Source: an uncultured Pelagibacteraceae bacterium
Lineage (GTDB): Bacteria; Pseudomonadota; Alphaproteobacteria; Pelagibacterales; Pelagibacteraceae
Length of the DNA: 64,000 nucleotides
Reading direction: 5' to 3'
Assembly (NCBI GenBank): GCA_902562875.1
Contig: CACEVB010000001.1
Coordinates: 124,001-188,000 of the forward strand
Shown: positions 18,276 to 27,100 of the stretch, piece after piece
How positions within the stretch are numbered: position 1 is the first letter of the stretch
How the letters are laid out: every line of letters starts with the position of its first letter
Position numbers and translations under genes: made by a program
The notes under the pieces: model-generated
Databases searched by the model: none
What the model was told of the DNA's origin: nothing
The model's input: only the letters and a program-made list of their open reading frames with translations

Positions 18276-19310
18276 CTAAAAACCCTTTTTAAATTTGATA
18301 GATTTATGAGAAGCAAATATTACTTTAAAAAGATCACCCATCTCTTTTTTATCTATAATTCTTTTTAATCTATTATACAAATTAACTTTATATGAAAAAA
18401 TTTTATTTTTAGACAATAATTCAGCTCTCTCAATTATTCCCATCTTTCTCAAAAAATTCCCTTGGGTGGTAATACCATTAACATTCAGACCATTATCATT
18501 TAAAATCTTCTTCAAAAAATAAAAATTAATTAAATGTGTAATATCGACCTCTCCTTTATCTAAAAGAATATTATATTTTTTGTGGCCTTTAACACCTTGT
18601 AACGAATTTATCATACTTTTTTTCAAATAACCGTAATCGATAAATAAAACACCACCATAGCACTTTTTAACATGTATACTTAATTTTTTTATAAAGTTTA
18701 TTAAGCTAGGAGAAAATTCTATAAAATTTTTATTTTTTATAAATTCAATTCCTAAGATGTTATGGTATTTTTTAATATTAATTTTTTTATTATTTATAGT
18801 TCTACTTTCATAATACTCATGAACATACTTCTCATACCATGTGTTTTTAATTTTTTGTAATTGCTTTATAGGAAAAGCATCTAAAAATTCATTACCTAAA
18901 AATAAACATTTATTTTTCGATTTGAATTTATTAATATTATTTATCCATTTAATTTTGAATTTATATAACTTTTTTTTTTGGACTTTTTTTAAATAATCAC
19001 TTTTTTCAATAATATAAAAATTTATAGCATTATTAAAATCAGAAAATATCTTACTTGTGTTAATTATTTGAAACATCATTTCACCATTTCCTGCTCCAAG
19101 TTCTATTAGATCAAATTTTTTTGGCCTGCCTATATTTTGCCAATACATTATTATCCATATTGTTATAATTTCTGAAAATAATACTGAAATGTTTGGGCTA
19201 GTTATAAAATCTCCATGTTTATCAAAAGATATATTTTTCGTATAATAACCTTTTTTTTTCTCGTAAAGGGCCTGGTATATAAATTTATCTAAAGTTATTA
19301 TTTTTTTCAT
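18276..19310 (-). CDS. SAM-dependent methyltransferase, MidA/NDUFAF7 family
   Basis: Relative of mitochondrial NDUFAF7, which methylates an arginine of complex I subunit NDUFS2; in bacteria the target is less certain. The 344-aa protein begins ITLDKFIYQALYEKKKGYYTK, as in the family, then GDFITSPNISVLFSEII and the SAM-binding motif DLIELGAGNGEMM near residue 66, with LGNEFLDAFPIKQ further on. The start overlaps the lgt end by 26 nt. The lgt-midA-pgeF order recurs across Alphaproteobacteria, which supports the assignment. Confidence 0.92.
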   Translation of the reverse strand: MKKIITLDKFIYQALYEKKKGYYTKNISFDKHGDFITSPNISVLFSEIITIWIIMYWQNIGRPKKFDLIELGAGNGEMMFQIINTSKIFSDFNNAINFYIIEKSDYLKKVQKKKLYKFKIKWINNINKFKSKNKCLFLGNEFLDAFPIKQLQKIKNTWYEKYVHEYYESRTINNKKINIKKYHNILGIEFIKNKNFIEFSPSLINFIKKLSIHVKKCYGGVLFIDYGYLKKSMINSLQGVKGHKKYNILLDKGEVDITHLINFYFLKKILNDNGLNVNGITTQGNFLRKMGIIERAELLSKNKIFSYKVNLYNRLKRIIDKKEMGDLFKVIFASHKSIKFKKGF

Positions 19311-20064
19311 TTTTTAATAAGAATAGTATTGTTCCAAACATTAAAGTTACAATACTTATAATTTGACCTACGGACAAATTATAAATTAGACCAATTTGTA
19401 AATCTGGCTCTCGAGTAAATTCAGATAAAAATCTAAATATAGAATAGAAAATTAAAAAATATGACGAAATGACTCCAATTTTATCAATTTTTTTTATTAA
19501 TATAAAGTTTAATAAAAAAAATAATACTACACCTTCCAGAACTGCCTCATAAATTTGAGAGGGATGTCTAGTTAGATTATCAACTTTTATAAACCTAACT
19601 GCCCATGGTAAATCTGTAACTTTCCCAATAAGTTCAGAATTAACAAAATTTGATAAACGTCCAAAAAATATTCCTATTGGGGCAGCTAAAGATACTAAAT
19701 CTAAATATATGAAACAATTAATCTTTTTTACTTTTGAGAAAATTAAACTTGAAGCAATTACACCAATTAATCCACCATGGAAGGACATGCCTCCTTCCCA
19801 AATGAAAATTATCTCTTTTAAATTTTGTAAATAATATTGAAAGTTGTAAATTATTACATAACCCAACCTTCCACCTATTATTATGCCTATTATTAAGTAT
19901 GAAATATAATCAGAAAAAAGCTTTTTATCTTCAATGGTTTTTAAAAACCTATTATTTATATATGTCCAACCAAATAAAATACCAAATATATATGACAGTG
20001 AATACCATCTGATCTCAAAACTAAATAAACTTATTGCTACAGGGTCAAAATTATTTATAAACAT
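19285..20064 (-). CDS. lgt: Prolipoprotein diacylglyceryl transferase
   Basis: Transfers diacylglycerol from phosphatidylglycerol to the lipobox cysteine of prolipoproteins; Pal in this window is a clear substrate. The 259-aa protein has about seven hydrophobic helices and the signatures GGRLGYVI, HGGLIGV, the Lgt signature around RLSNFVNSELIGKVTDLPWA, and RHPSQIYEA with catalytic-region His, Arg and Tyr. It overlaps midA by 26 nt at its 3' end. The next plus-strand gene starts 34 nt away, so the short divergent gap must hold its promoter. Confidence 0.97.
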   Translation of the reverse strand: MFINNFDPVAISLFSFEIRWYSLSYIFGILFGWTYINNRFLKTIEDKKLFSDYISYLIIGIIIGGRLGYVIIYNFQYYLQNLKEIIFIWEGGMSFHGGLIGVIASSLIFSKVKKINCFIYLDLVSLAAPIGIFFGRLSNFVNSELIGKVTDLPWAVRFIKVDNLTRHPSQIYEAVLEGVVLFFLLNFILIKKIDKIGVISSYFLIFYSIFRFLSEFTREPDLQIGLIYNLSVGQIISIVTLMFGTILFLLKNEKNNNFR

Positions 20065-20098
20065 TTGTATTATTTAAATTATTATTTAAATTAATATT

Positions 20099-20344
20099 AT
20101 GGCTAAATCTAGTGAAGTATTCGAAAAAATTGGAAAGTTTTTAGAAAATGGTATTTTAAACTATAAGGATCTAAGTTCGGAAATCCTAAATATTTGTAAA
20201 TCAAAAAGAGATGAATTCATATTTAAAATGAAAATTGTAAGTAAAGATGAATTTGAAATCCAAAAAAAAAGGATAGAAAAATTAGAGAAACAAATTTTTG
20301 AAATGAAAAATAAAAAAAAAATTAAAAAGGTAAAAAAACCCTAA
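20099..20344 (+). CDS. UbiK/BMFP-family small coiled-coil protein
   Basis: An 81-aa protein matching the COG2960 pattern: an N-terminal amphipathic helix, then VSKDEFEIQKKRIEKLEKQI, the coiled coil that trimerises, and a lysine-rich tail. UbiK of this family assists the ubiquinone-synthesis complex. The basic tail and lack of a signal peptide fit a cytoplasmic, membrane-touching factor. The last 23 nt overlap the convergent histidine kinase. The gene stands alone, divergent from lgt. The family call rests on the C-terminal motif and length only. Confidence 0.75.
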   Translation: MAKSSEVFEKIGKFLENGILNYKDLSSEILNICKSKRDEFIFKMKIVSKDEFEIQKKRIEKLEKQIFEMKNKKKIKKVKKP

Positions 20345-21635
20345 GTTTCAATCCTCCCATTCTCGACTTATCAAATCTAATTTTGCCCCCATGAGAATTA
20401 ATTATATCTTGTGAAATTGATAAACCTAAACCAACACTATTTTTTGCTTCTGACCTACTTTTATCAATTTTATAAAAAGGTTTAAAAACATTCGAGTATT
20501 CATCTTTGGGTATTCCAGGACCATTATCATGGAAATCAATTATGATTTCTTTTCTCAATTTTTTAATCTCAATTTCAACTTTATTTCCATATTTTAAAGA
20601 ATTGTCTAAAAAATTATTGAAACATCTTTTTAAAAGATTTTTTCTTCCATCAAATAAAATTTTCTCTATTTTTACGAATTTGATATCTTCATTTTTGTAT
20701 TTAGAAATGATATTTAAAATTAGCTCATCTAAATTAAATTTGCTAGAAATCTCCTCTGCTCCTGTTCTAGAAAATTCTAAATATTCATTTAACATTTTTT
20801 CCATTTCATTTACATCATCAGATAATTCTGTAACGATTTTGTGATCTTTAATAAAAGCAAGTTGTAATTTTATTCTAGTTAAGGGAGTTCTTAAATCATG
20901 ACTAATACCTGATAACATGTCAGATCTGTGACTCAAATGACTTTTTATCCTACGTCTCATTCTATCAAATTCAAATCCAGCTTTTCTTATTTCCATTGCT
21001 CCTGATGGTCTAAACTCCCCTATTTCTTCACCTTTACCAAATTTTTCTGAGGCTTCCGCTAACCTAATTATAGGTCTAGTTTGATTTTTTAAAAATATCA
21101 TCGCTATGGATATTACTAAAATTGCAGGGAGTGTTATCCACAATGCAAAAATTCTTGCGGAGGAGCTAGCTAATCTTTGTTTTGGAATAAAAAATTGAAA
21201 GTGTCCGTCTTTGTATTCGATTTTTAAATAAACTAATTCTTTATATGAGGTGGTATCAAACCAATAATTTAAATTTTTGAGTTTTAGTTCCCTTCTTAAA
21301 GACCTATCAATAGGACTGAACCACCTATCATCAATATGATTTGGAATAACAACTTTTTCTATATACTTAATATCTAAATCAAAATTTTTTTTATAAAGCT
21401 GGAGTATAAAATCTTTATTTGTTTCTTGGTTGTCATAAACATCAATAAACGTTTTTATTTCAGATATCAATGCCCTTGTCATGCCCTTGTTAGTTTTGAT
21501 CCAAAGACTATCAAAAAAAACCAAACTAATTGTAATTTGAAGGATTATTACAGGTGTAGCAACTATTAATAAACCTCTATAAAAAAGTTGCTTTGGTAGT
21601 AAAGATTTTATAACCCTATTTAATCCATAAAACAT
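20322..21635 (-). CDS. EnvZ-like sensor histidine kinase
   Basis: Inner-membrane kinase: TM1 about residues 21-43, periplasmic sensor 44-160, TM2 161-183, HAMP about 184-238. The dimerisation box is SGISHDLRTPL with phospho-acceptor H246. The ATPase domain has N box FLDNSLKYG, G1 DNGPGIP and G2 SVGLGLSISQDI. Length is 437 aa. Its start overlaps the response-regulator gene by 20 nt, so kinase and regulator are surely a pair. The sensed signal is unknown; by family analogy it may be osmotic or envelope stress. Confidence 0.95.
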   Translation of the reverse strand: MFYGLNRVIKSLLPKQLFYRGLLIVATPVIILQITISLVFFDSLWIKTNKGMTRALISEIKTFIDVYDNQETNKDFILQLYKKNFDLDIKYIEKVVIPNHIDDRWFSPIDRSLRRELKLKNLNYWFDTTSYKELVYLKIEYKDGHFQFFIPKQRLASSSARIFALWITLPAILVISIAMIFLKNQTRPIIRLAEASEKFGKGEEIGEFRPSGAMEIRKAGFEFDRMRRRIKSHLSHRSDMLSGISHDLRTPLTRIKLQLAFIKDHKIVTELSDDVNEMEKMLNEYLEFSRTGAEEISSKFNLDELILNIISKYKNEDIKFVKIEKILFDGRKNLLKRCFNNFLDNSLKYGNKVEIEIKKLRKEIIIDFHDNGPGIPKDEYSNVFKPFYKIDKSRSEAKNSVGLGLSISQDIINSHGGKIRFDKSRMGGLKLRVFLPF

Positions 21636-22290
21636 ATCCCTGTCCCCTTATAGTTTGAAGATATTTTGGATTTTTCGGATCATCTTCGATTTTTTTTCGC
21701 AATCTAGTTATTATTACATCTATTGATCTTTCTTTATCTATTTTAATAAGTTTACCAATTTCCTCTCTAGAGTGTATCTCACCTGGAGTATTTATCATTT
21801 TTTCTAAAATAATTCTTTCAGTGTTGTTAATTTTATATTGCTTACCATCTTTTGTTATAAATAGTCTGTTTATATCAATAACGACTGATTCAAACTCAAT
21901 TACTCTTTTAAGGTTTTTTCTCTTTGTTCTATGTAATATACTTTTAATTCTTAAAGTTAATTCTTTTGGTTCAAAAGGCTTAGGCAAGTAATCATCTGCA
22001 CCTATTTCTAGACCGATTACTCTTTCATTGACTTCACCTTTAGCTGTTAATAAAATTATAGGTGTTTTAATTTTGTTTTTATTCTCCGAAATAAATTCAA
22101 GACCACTTTTACCTGGCATCATCACATCTAAAACAATTAAATCAAATTTTATATTGCTAATTTTATTATTTGCATCTTCTGCACAATCGGATGTAGTTAC
22201 TATATAGTTTTCTTGTATCAAAAGTTGCTTTACTAGATTTCTGATACCATCGTCATCGTCAACTACTAAAATATGTCCAAATTTATTCAT
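21616..22290 (-). CDS. OmpR/PetR-like response regulator
   Basis: Two-domain transcription factor of 224 aa. The receiver has the acidic pocket D11-D13, phospho-acceptor D55 in LIVLDVMMPG, and the conserved Thr and Lys in LLTAKGE and YLPKPFEP. The C-terminal winged helix has the OmpR-type ERSIDVIITRLRKKIEDDPKNPKYLQTIRGQGY pattern in short stretches. Its start overlaps the upstream MarR gene by 8 nt. A MarR gene immediately before an OmpR-type regulator matches petP-petR of Rhodobacter, which controls petABC; whether it does so here is inference. Confidence 0.94.
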   Translation of the reverse strand: MNKFGHILVVDDDDGIRNLVKQLLIQENYIVTTSDCAEDANNKISNIKFDLIVLDVMMPGKSGLEFISENKNKIKTPIILLTAKGEVNERVIGLEIGADDYLPKPFEPKELTLRIKSILHRTKRKNLKRVIEFESVVIDINRLFITKDGKQYKINNTERIILEKMINTPGEIHSREEIGKLIKIDKERSIDVIITRLRKKIEDDPKNPKYLQTIRGQGYVLWIK

Positions 22291-22720
22291 TAATAATTTT
22301 ATTTAAAATATTGTTAAAATGTATCACCTCCGAAGAGGATGAACTTAAAAAAGCTTTATAGATTCTTTTTTTTTGAATTGAAAATATTTCGTCGAAAATA
22401 CTTTCCCCCTTTTCTGTCAAATGGACATGTTTTAATCTAGTATCTACATTGTCTTTTTCAAAAGTTATTGCATTAATCTTAATAAGATCATTAAGTACTC
22501 TGTTAAGACTTTGTTTTGTTATTTTTAGTTTTTTTAACAGTTGCGATATAGTTATACCTTTATACAAAGAGAGAAGATGAAGAACTTTGTGATGAGCGAT
22601 GCCAATCTTATAATTTTCTAGTACTTTTTTGGCATCTGTGAATGTTTCTCGATAACCTATAAACAATTTCTCAATAAATTGTTTTAATTGTTCATCTTTT
22701 AAGTATAGAAGTTGTCTCAT
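22283..22720 (-). CDS. MarR-family transcriptional regulator (PetP-like)
   Basis: A 145-aa winged-helix protein: N-terminal helices with HHKVLHLLSLYKGITISQLL, recognition region LKITKQSLNRVLNDLIK, and the wing around DTRLKHVHLTEKGE. It heads the marR-ompR-envZ minus-strand operon. A near-consensus promoter (TTAACA-17-TATAAT) lies upstream and interleaves with the ilvE promoter, so the protein may regulate its own and ilvE expression. PetP of Rhodobacter has the same gene neighbour; identity is suggested by context rather than shown. Confidence 0.9.
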   Translation of the reverse strand: MRQLLYLKDEQLKQFIEKLFIGYRETFTDAKKVLENYKIGIAHHKVLHLLSLYKGITISQLLKKLKITKQSLNRVLNDLIKINAITFEKDNVDTRLKHVHLTEKGESIFDEIFSIQKKRIYKAFLSSSSSEVIHFNNILNKIINE

Positions 22721-22734
22721 ATTGGTAAGTTATA

Positions 22735-22763
22735 TTGACATATTATACATACAAAGATATTTT
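22735..22763 (+). promoter_or_regulatory. Predicted ilvE promoter
   Basis: Plus-strand TTGACA (22735-22740), a 17-nt spacer and TATTTT (22758-22763) place a transcription start near 22770, about 10 nt before the ilvE ATG at 22780. The elements are interleaved with the opposing marR promoter. Confidence 0.5.
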
Positions 22764-22770
22764 TTGTTAA
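22742..22770 (-). promoter_or_regulatory. Predicted promoter for the marR-ompR-envZ operon
   Basis: On the minus strand, TTAACA (22770-22765), a 17-nt spacer and a perfect TATAAT (22747-22742) lie 21 nt before the marR ATG at 22720. Its -10 is 1 nt from the ilvE -35 on the other strand, so the two polymerases cannot bind together. Confidence 0.55.
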
Positions 22771-22779
22771 TAAAATCTG

Positions 22780-23661
22780 ATGATACCCTACGATAAAAGA
22801 AAAGGAAAAATTTGGTACAATAATGAACTTGTTGATTGGCAAGATGTTAAACTTCATGTTTTGAGCCACGGATTACATTATGCAAGCTGCATATTTGAAG
22901 GTGAAAGGGTTTATGACGGTGACATATTTAAACTCGAAGAACATACGTCAAGATTTTTTCACTCTGCAAGAAGAATGGGATTTGAAATTCCATATTCTGA
23001 AGAAGAAATTAACGAATCCTCAAAAAAAATTGTTTTAGCACAGAATGTGAAAAATGGTTATGTAAGACCTGTGGCTTGGAGGGGAAGTGAGATGATGGCA
23101 ATTTCTGCTCAACAAACTAAAATACACGTTGCTATAGCTACATGGGAATGGGGATCATATTTTGATCCAAAATTAAAACTAGAGGGAATTAAGTTAAACA
23201 TATCAAATTGGAGGCGACCTGCTCCAAATAGTATCCCATGGGATACTAAAGCTGCTGGACTATACATGATATGTACCCTATCTAAACACGAGGCTGAAAA
23301 ACAAGGTTATACAGACTCATTGATGTTAGATCACGAGGGGAATATAGCAGAAGCCACAGGTGCAAATATTTTTTTTAAAGATAAAAATGGCATCTTGCAT
23401 ACGCCGATACCAGATTCTTTTTTAGATGGAATAACTCGAAGGACTGTAATAGAAATAGCAGTATCTAAAAATATTAAAGTGAATGAGAGAAAAATTAAAC
23501 CAGAAGAACTAAAAGACTTTGTTGGATGTTTTTTAACTGGTACTGCAGCAGAAGTTACTCCAGTATCTCAAATAGACAAATTTAATTTTAAAGTATGTAA
23601 TACTATTATTGAATTATCCGAGAGCTATCAGCAGAAAGTTCGAAAAAAAAAAGCAGCTTAA
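22780..23661 (+). CDS. ilvE: Branched-chain amino acid aminotransferase
   Basis: PLP-dependent class IV transaminase for the last step of Val, Leu and Ile synthesis. Signatures: HVLSHGLHYASCIFEGER near residue 30, the PLP lysine in PWDTKAAGLYM near residue 159, the class IV pattern EATGANIFFKDKNG, and FLTGTAAEVTPV near residue 250. The length of 293 aa is slightly short of E. coli IlvE (309) but normal for SAR11-like genomes. It has its own promoter candidate and stands alone on plus; its stop is shared with pgsA (TTAA, 23658-23661). Confidence 0.96.
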   Translation: MIPYDKRKGKIWYNNELVDWQDVKLHVLSHGLHYASCIFEGERVYDGDIFKLEEHTSRFFHSARRMGFEIPYSEEEINESSKKIVLAQNVKNGYVRPVAWRGSEMMAISAQQTKIHVAIATWEWGSYFDPKLKLEGIKLNISNWRRPAPNSIPWDTKAAGLYMICTLSKHEAEKQGYTDSLMLDHEGNIAEATGANIFFKDKNGILHTPIPDSFLDGITRRTVIEIAVSKNIKVNERKIKPEELKDFVGCFLTGTAAEVTPVSQIDKFNFKVCNTIIELSESYQQKVRKKKAA

Positions 23662-24242
23662 TTTTTTTCATCTTCAGAAATTGCGTGGTCAATTCCTTTC
23701 CTTAGATAGTCATAACCAGTATATAATGTTAAAAAAGCAGATAACCATAATAAAATTATTCCAATGGTTTGGGCATTATAGCTTTGAAAATTTATAATTT
23801 TATTTCCAGTTTCACCTAAAAGTAAAATTGATATTGCAAACATTTGCAGAAAAGTTTTTAATTTAGCTAAACTAGAAACAGGCATATTAACTTTACCTTT
23901 GGCCAAAAATTCTCGCAATCCTGAGATCAATATTTCACGTGTAAGAATAATTATCGCAGCAATAACCTCAAAACTTTTTATTGTCCCGTCCATAACAAGC
24001 AAAATTAAAGCTGTTGCGACAATAATTTTATCTGCAATGGGGTCTAATAATTCACCTAACTTAGATTCCTCTTTATACATTCTTGCTAAAAGTCCATCTA
24101 AAAAGTCTGTGAAAGAAGCTATTACAAATAAAGCGAAAGGAATTATGTCGCCATAAAAACCAGGAAGATAAAATGTTATTACGAAAAATGGAACAATTAT
24201 AATTCGTCCTATTGTAAGGTAATTAGGAATTTTAATTTTCAT
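23658..24242 (-). CDS. pgsA: CDP-diacylglycerol-glycerol-3-phosphate 3-phosphatidyltransferase
   Basis: Makes phosphatidylglycerol phosphate, the committed step to PG, which Lgt consumes. The CDP-alcohol phosphotransferase motif is complete: DFLDGLLAR then [12 protein letters not shown], giving D-x2-D-G-x2-A-R-x8-G-x3-D-x3-D near residues 42-64. About five hydrophobic helices fit an inner-membrane enzyme of 194 aa. It is the last gene of the tkt-to-pgsA minus-strand run, with its ATG overlapping the uvrC stop by 4 nt. The uvrC-pgsA adjacency is ancient and widespread in Proteobacteria. Confidence 0.96.
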   Translation of the reverse strand: MKIKIPNYLTIGRIIIVPFFVITFYLPGFYGDIIPFALFVIASFTDFLDGLLARMYKEESKLGELLDPIADKIIVATALILLVMDGTIKSFEVIAAIIILTREILISGLREFLAKGKVNMPVSSLAKLKTFLQMFAISILLLGETGNKIINFQSYNAQTIGIILLWLSAFLTLYTGYDYLRKGIDHAISEDEKN

Positions 24243-26074
24243 TCGTGGAAGTAATTGTATATTTTTTTGGCTACTTTTTCTTCAATACCTTCTACAGTCC
24301 TTATTTCTTCTAAACTAGCCGACTCAACAGCTCTTGCAGATCCAAAATGATTTAATAAAGCTCTCTTTCTAATACCGCCTATACCATTTATTTGATCTAG
24401 TAAAGACTTACTTATGGCCCTTTTTCTCTTTGCTCTATGAGCACTTATCGCAAATCTATGAGCTTCATCTCTTATTCTTTGTAAAAAAAATAAAGTTGGG
24501 TCATTTTTTGAAAATTTATAATCTTTTCCATTATGAAAAAAAGTTTCATTACCACTATTTCGAAATTTGCCTTTAGCAATCGATATAATGGGGATTTCAT
24601 TTAAACCTAGATCATTCATTGTTTCTCTACCAGACGAATATTGACCTTTGCCTCCATCTAATAATATCAAATCTGGAAAAGATAGATATTTGCCCTTCTC
24701 TTGTATGGCCCTCTTAAATCGTCTACTTAGAACTTCTCTTATCATTCCATAGTCGTCTTGTTTAAAATCATCATTTTTAATATTAAATTTCCTATACCTT
24801 TTTTTTATAAAACCCTCTTCACCGTAAGTAATTAATGCACCAACACTATTTGTGCCCTGGATATGACTATTATCATACACTTCAATTAAACTAATACTAT
24901 TTTCAATGTTAAACTTTTTACTAATACTATCTAAAAGATCGCGATTATTTTGACTTTCATAAAGTTTTCTATTCAAACTATTTTTCGCATTTTTTATTGC
25001 TAAACTAATAATTCTTAAACGAGATCCCTTTTTAGCATTTGATATTTTGATATTTTTTTTCTCTTTATTTGACAAAGTTTTTTCAATTAAATTTTTTTCT
25101 TTAATATCCTCACTAACTATTATTTGTCTAGGTACTGCTTTATTTTCATAAAATTGAGAAATGAATGAATTTAAGATATCTTTTAATTTTTCATCCGGGT
25201 CGTGTTTAGGAAAAAAAGCTTGATTACCCCAATTTTGTTTTGACCTGTAAAAAAAAACTTGAATACAAGTTTTTCCAGATTCTTTATATCCTGCAATCAC
25301 ATCAGCTTCGATTAAATTTGCCTCACTTACAGTTAATGAAGATTGTATAATATTTAAGGATTTTATCTTATCTCTTAAAATTGCAGCTTTTTCGAAATCT
25401 AAATCTTCACTGGCTTTTTCCATTTGAGAAGAAAGAGTTTTTTGAATTTTTCTAGATTTACCTTTACTTAAAAATTCATCTGTAGCCTCAACCAACTTTG
25501 CATATTGTTCAACACTTATTTTCCCTCCGCATGGTCCAGAACATCTTTTTAAAAAATAATTAAAACAGGTTTTTTGACCATCCTCAATTTGCTTGTCTGT
25601 ACACGATCTAAGCAAAAATATTCTCTGAATAGTTTTAATTGCACTATTCACAGCTAGAGAACTCGCAAAAGGCCCGTAGTATTTTCCTGGTCTGTTCTTT
25701 GCTCCTCTATGCCTCTCAATTCTTGGGAATTTATGATCCGAGATAAAAATATAAGGAAAAGATTTATCGTCTTTTAACAAAATATTAAATTTTGGTTTGA
25801 ATTTTTTAATTAAATTAGCTTCTAAGAGTAATGCCTCACTCTCATTAACAGTTGTGGTTATTTCTAATTTTCTAGTTTGAGATAACATTCTTTCAGTTCT
25901 GATAATATGATTTTTTTCTGAGACATAACTTTTAAGCCTATTGGGCAAATTTTTGGCTTTTCCTATATATAATATTTCATTATTTGAGTTTAGCATCCTA
26001 TAAACTCCAGGCAATTTAGGGATTAAATTTAATTCCCGTCTAATTATATCTTTTCCAATTTCTGGGCTAAGCAT
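24239..26074 (-). CDS. uvrC: UvrABC excinuclease subunit C
   Basis: Makes both incisions in nucleotide-excision repair. The domains run in order: GIY-YIG nuclease at about 18-96 ([20 protein letters not shown]), a Cys-rich segment (C-x-C-type region near KRCSGPCGG), the UVR helix pair near 200-235 ([13 protein letters not shown]), an RNase-H-like endonuclease ([15 protein letters not shown] and LLDGGKGQ), and tandem helix-hairpin-helix motifs at the C-terminus ([17 protein letters not shown]). At 611 aa it is complete. It overlaps folB by 8 nt and pgsA by 4 nt. Confidence 0.97.
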   Translation of the reverse strand: MLSPEIGKDIIRRELNLIPKLPGVYRMLNSNNEILYIGKAKNLPNRLKSYVSEKNHIIRTERMLSQTRKLEITTTVNESEALLLEANLIKKFKPKFNILLKDDKSFPYIFISDHKFPRIERHRGAKNRPGKYYGPFASSLAVNSAIKTIQRIFLLRSCTDKQIEDGQKTCFNYFLKRCSGPCGGKISVEQYAKLVEATDEFLSKGKSRKIQKTLSSQMEKASEDLDFEKAAILRDKIKSLNIIQSSLTVSEANLIEADVIAGYKESGKTCIQVFFYRSKQNWGNQAFFPKHDPDEKLKDILNSFISQFYENKAVPRQIIVSEDIKEKNLIEKTLSNKEKKNIKISNAKKGSRLRIISLAIKNAKNSLNRKLYESQNNRDLLDSISKKFNIENSISLIEVYDNSHIQGTNSVGALITYGEEGFIKKRYRKFNIKNDDFKQDDYGMIREVLSRRFKRAIQEKGKYLSFPDLILLDGGKGQYSSGRETMNDLGLNEIPIISIAKGKFRNSGNETFFHNGKDYKFSKNDPTLFFLQRIRDEAHRFAISAHRAKRKRAISKSLLDQINGIGGIRKRALLNHFGSARAVESASLEEIRTVEGIEEKVAKKIYNYFHE

Positions 26075-26486
26075 AATCTCTTTTTTTTGATATTTGAATC
26101 CCTACAGATGAGCAGTCTTTTAATATCTCTAATTTTTCAATTTTCAAGACTATTTTATCTATTCTTCTATCTTTAAATAATATATCAAAAATATCTTCTG
26201 CTAGTGTTTCTAAAAAATTATAATGCTTATTTTTCACCAATTTTTTAATTAACTTAACTAGTTTATCGTAATTCACTATAGATTTTAAATCTTTATCGTT
26301 CGTAGGTTTTTTATCTCTATAATTTACCTCTAGACTAAATTTAACTTTTTGTGGTTTATCTTTTTCAAATTCATAATATCCAAGTTTTATATTCATTATT
26401 AGTTCTTTAATTAGAACTTTCTTTTCATAATTAAATAAATTTTTAGATTTATCTAATTTTACGATTTTTAAATTATTTTTTTTCAT
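26067..26486 (-). CDS. folB: Dihydroneopterin aldolase family protein (FolB)
   Basis: Acts in folate synthesis, cleaving dihydroneopterin to hydroxymethyl-dihydropterin. The 139-aa sequence has the FolB pattern: a variant of the IGYYEFEK substrate region ([13 protein letters not shown]), [11 protein letters not shown], and [14 protein letters not shown] with the conserved Glu. A lysine-rich N-terminal extension of about 20 residues precedes the domain. DHPS (folP) of the same pathway is at 43543. Its ATG shares one base with the thiE stop and its end overlaps uvrC. Confidence 0.85.
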   Translation of the reverse strand: MKKNNLKIVKLDKSKNLFNYEKKVLIKELIMNIKLGYYEFEKDKPQKVKFSLEVNYRDKKPTNDKDLKSIVNYDKLVKLIKKLVKNKHYNFLETLAEDIFDILFKDRRIDKIVLKIEKLEILKDCSSVGIQISKKRDYA

Positions 26487-27100
26487 TATTTAATTAATTT
26501 AATTGCATCAGACGGATTTAAATTTTTATTCTTCCAAATGTAACCCGAAATTGCAATAAAGTCTGCACCATTTAATAACAGTTTTTCATAGTTTTTATAA
26601 TTTATTCCACCAATAGCAACAACAGGTTTATTAGTTAATTTTTTAACTTTTTTAATTAAATTTATATTTGATTTATATTTTGCTCTTTTTGTTTTAGAGT
26701 TAAAAAAAGCTCCTAAAGCAATATAAGATGCATTACCATGAACAGCCTCTCTCGCCAACTTAATAGAATTATGGCAAGTAATACCAATTATTTTTTTACC
26801 CAATATTTTTCTTGCTTTATCAAGATTCATATCAGACTGCCCTAAATGGCATCCATCTGCACCTAATTTTTTTGTTAAAAAAACATCGTCATTTATAATA
26901 AATTTAACTCTAAATTTTTTACAAATTTGTTTAACTTTTTTTCCTATAATCTCTTTATTTTTATAATTATATTTTTTAAGCCTTAATTGAAATACAGAAA
27001 TATTCTTAAATTTAAAAATACTTACTAAGTCTTTGTAAAAGTTTTTTTCTATTTTATTTGGGGATAAAAGATATAAAAACTTTCTTTTATTTTTTCTCAA
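26486..27100 (-). CDS. thiE: Thiamine-phosphate synthase family protein
   Basis: Joins HMP-pyrophosphate and thiazole phosphate to make thiamine phosphate. TIM-barrel motifs: FIINDDVFLTKKLGADGCHLGQ (diphosphate and Mg binding), IIGITCHNSIKLA, and PVVAIGGINYKNYEKLLLNGAD near the C-terminus. No ATG is available; the start is a TTG at 27100, 14 nt inside the fba end. The 204 aa are standard. With thiD at 45923 it fits the partial thiamine pathway known for SAR11 cells that import the HMP moiety; the rest of the pathway is not in view. Confidence 0.88.
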   Translation of the reverse strand: MRKNKRKFLYLLSPNKIEKNFYKDLVSIFKFKNISVFQLRLKKYNYKNKEIIGKKVKQICKKFRVKFIINDDVFLTKKLGADGCHLGQSDMNLDKARKILGKKIIGITCHNSIKLAREAVHGNASYIALGAFFNSKTKRAKYKSNINLIKKVKKLTNKPVVAIGGINYKNYEKLLLNGADFIAISGYIWKNKNLNPSDAIKLIK

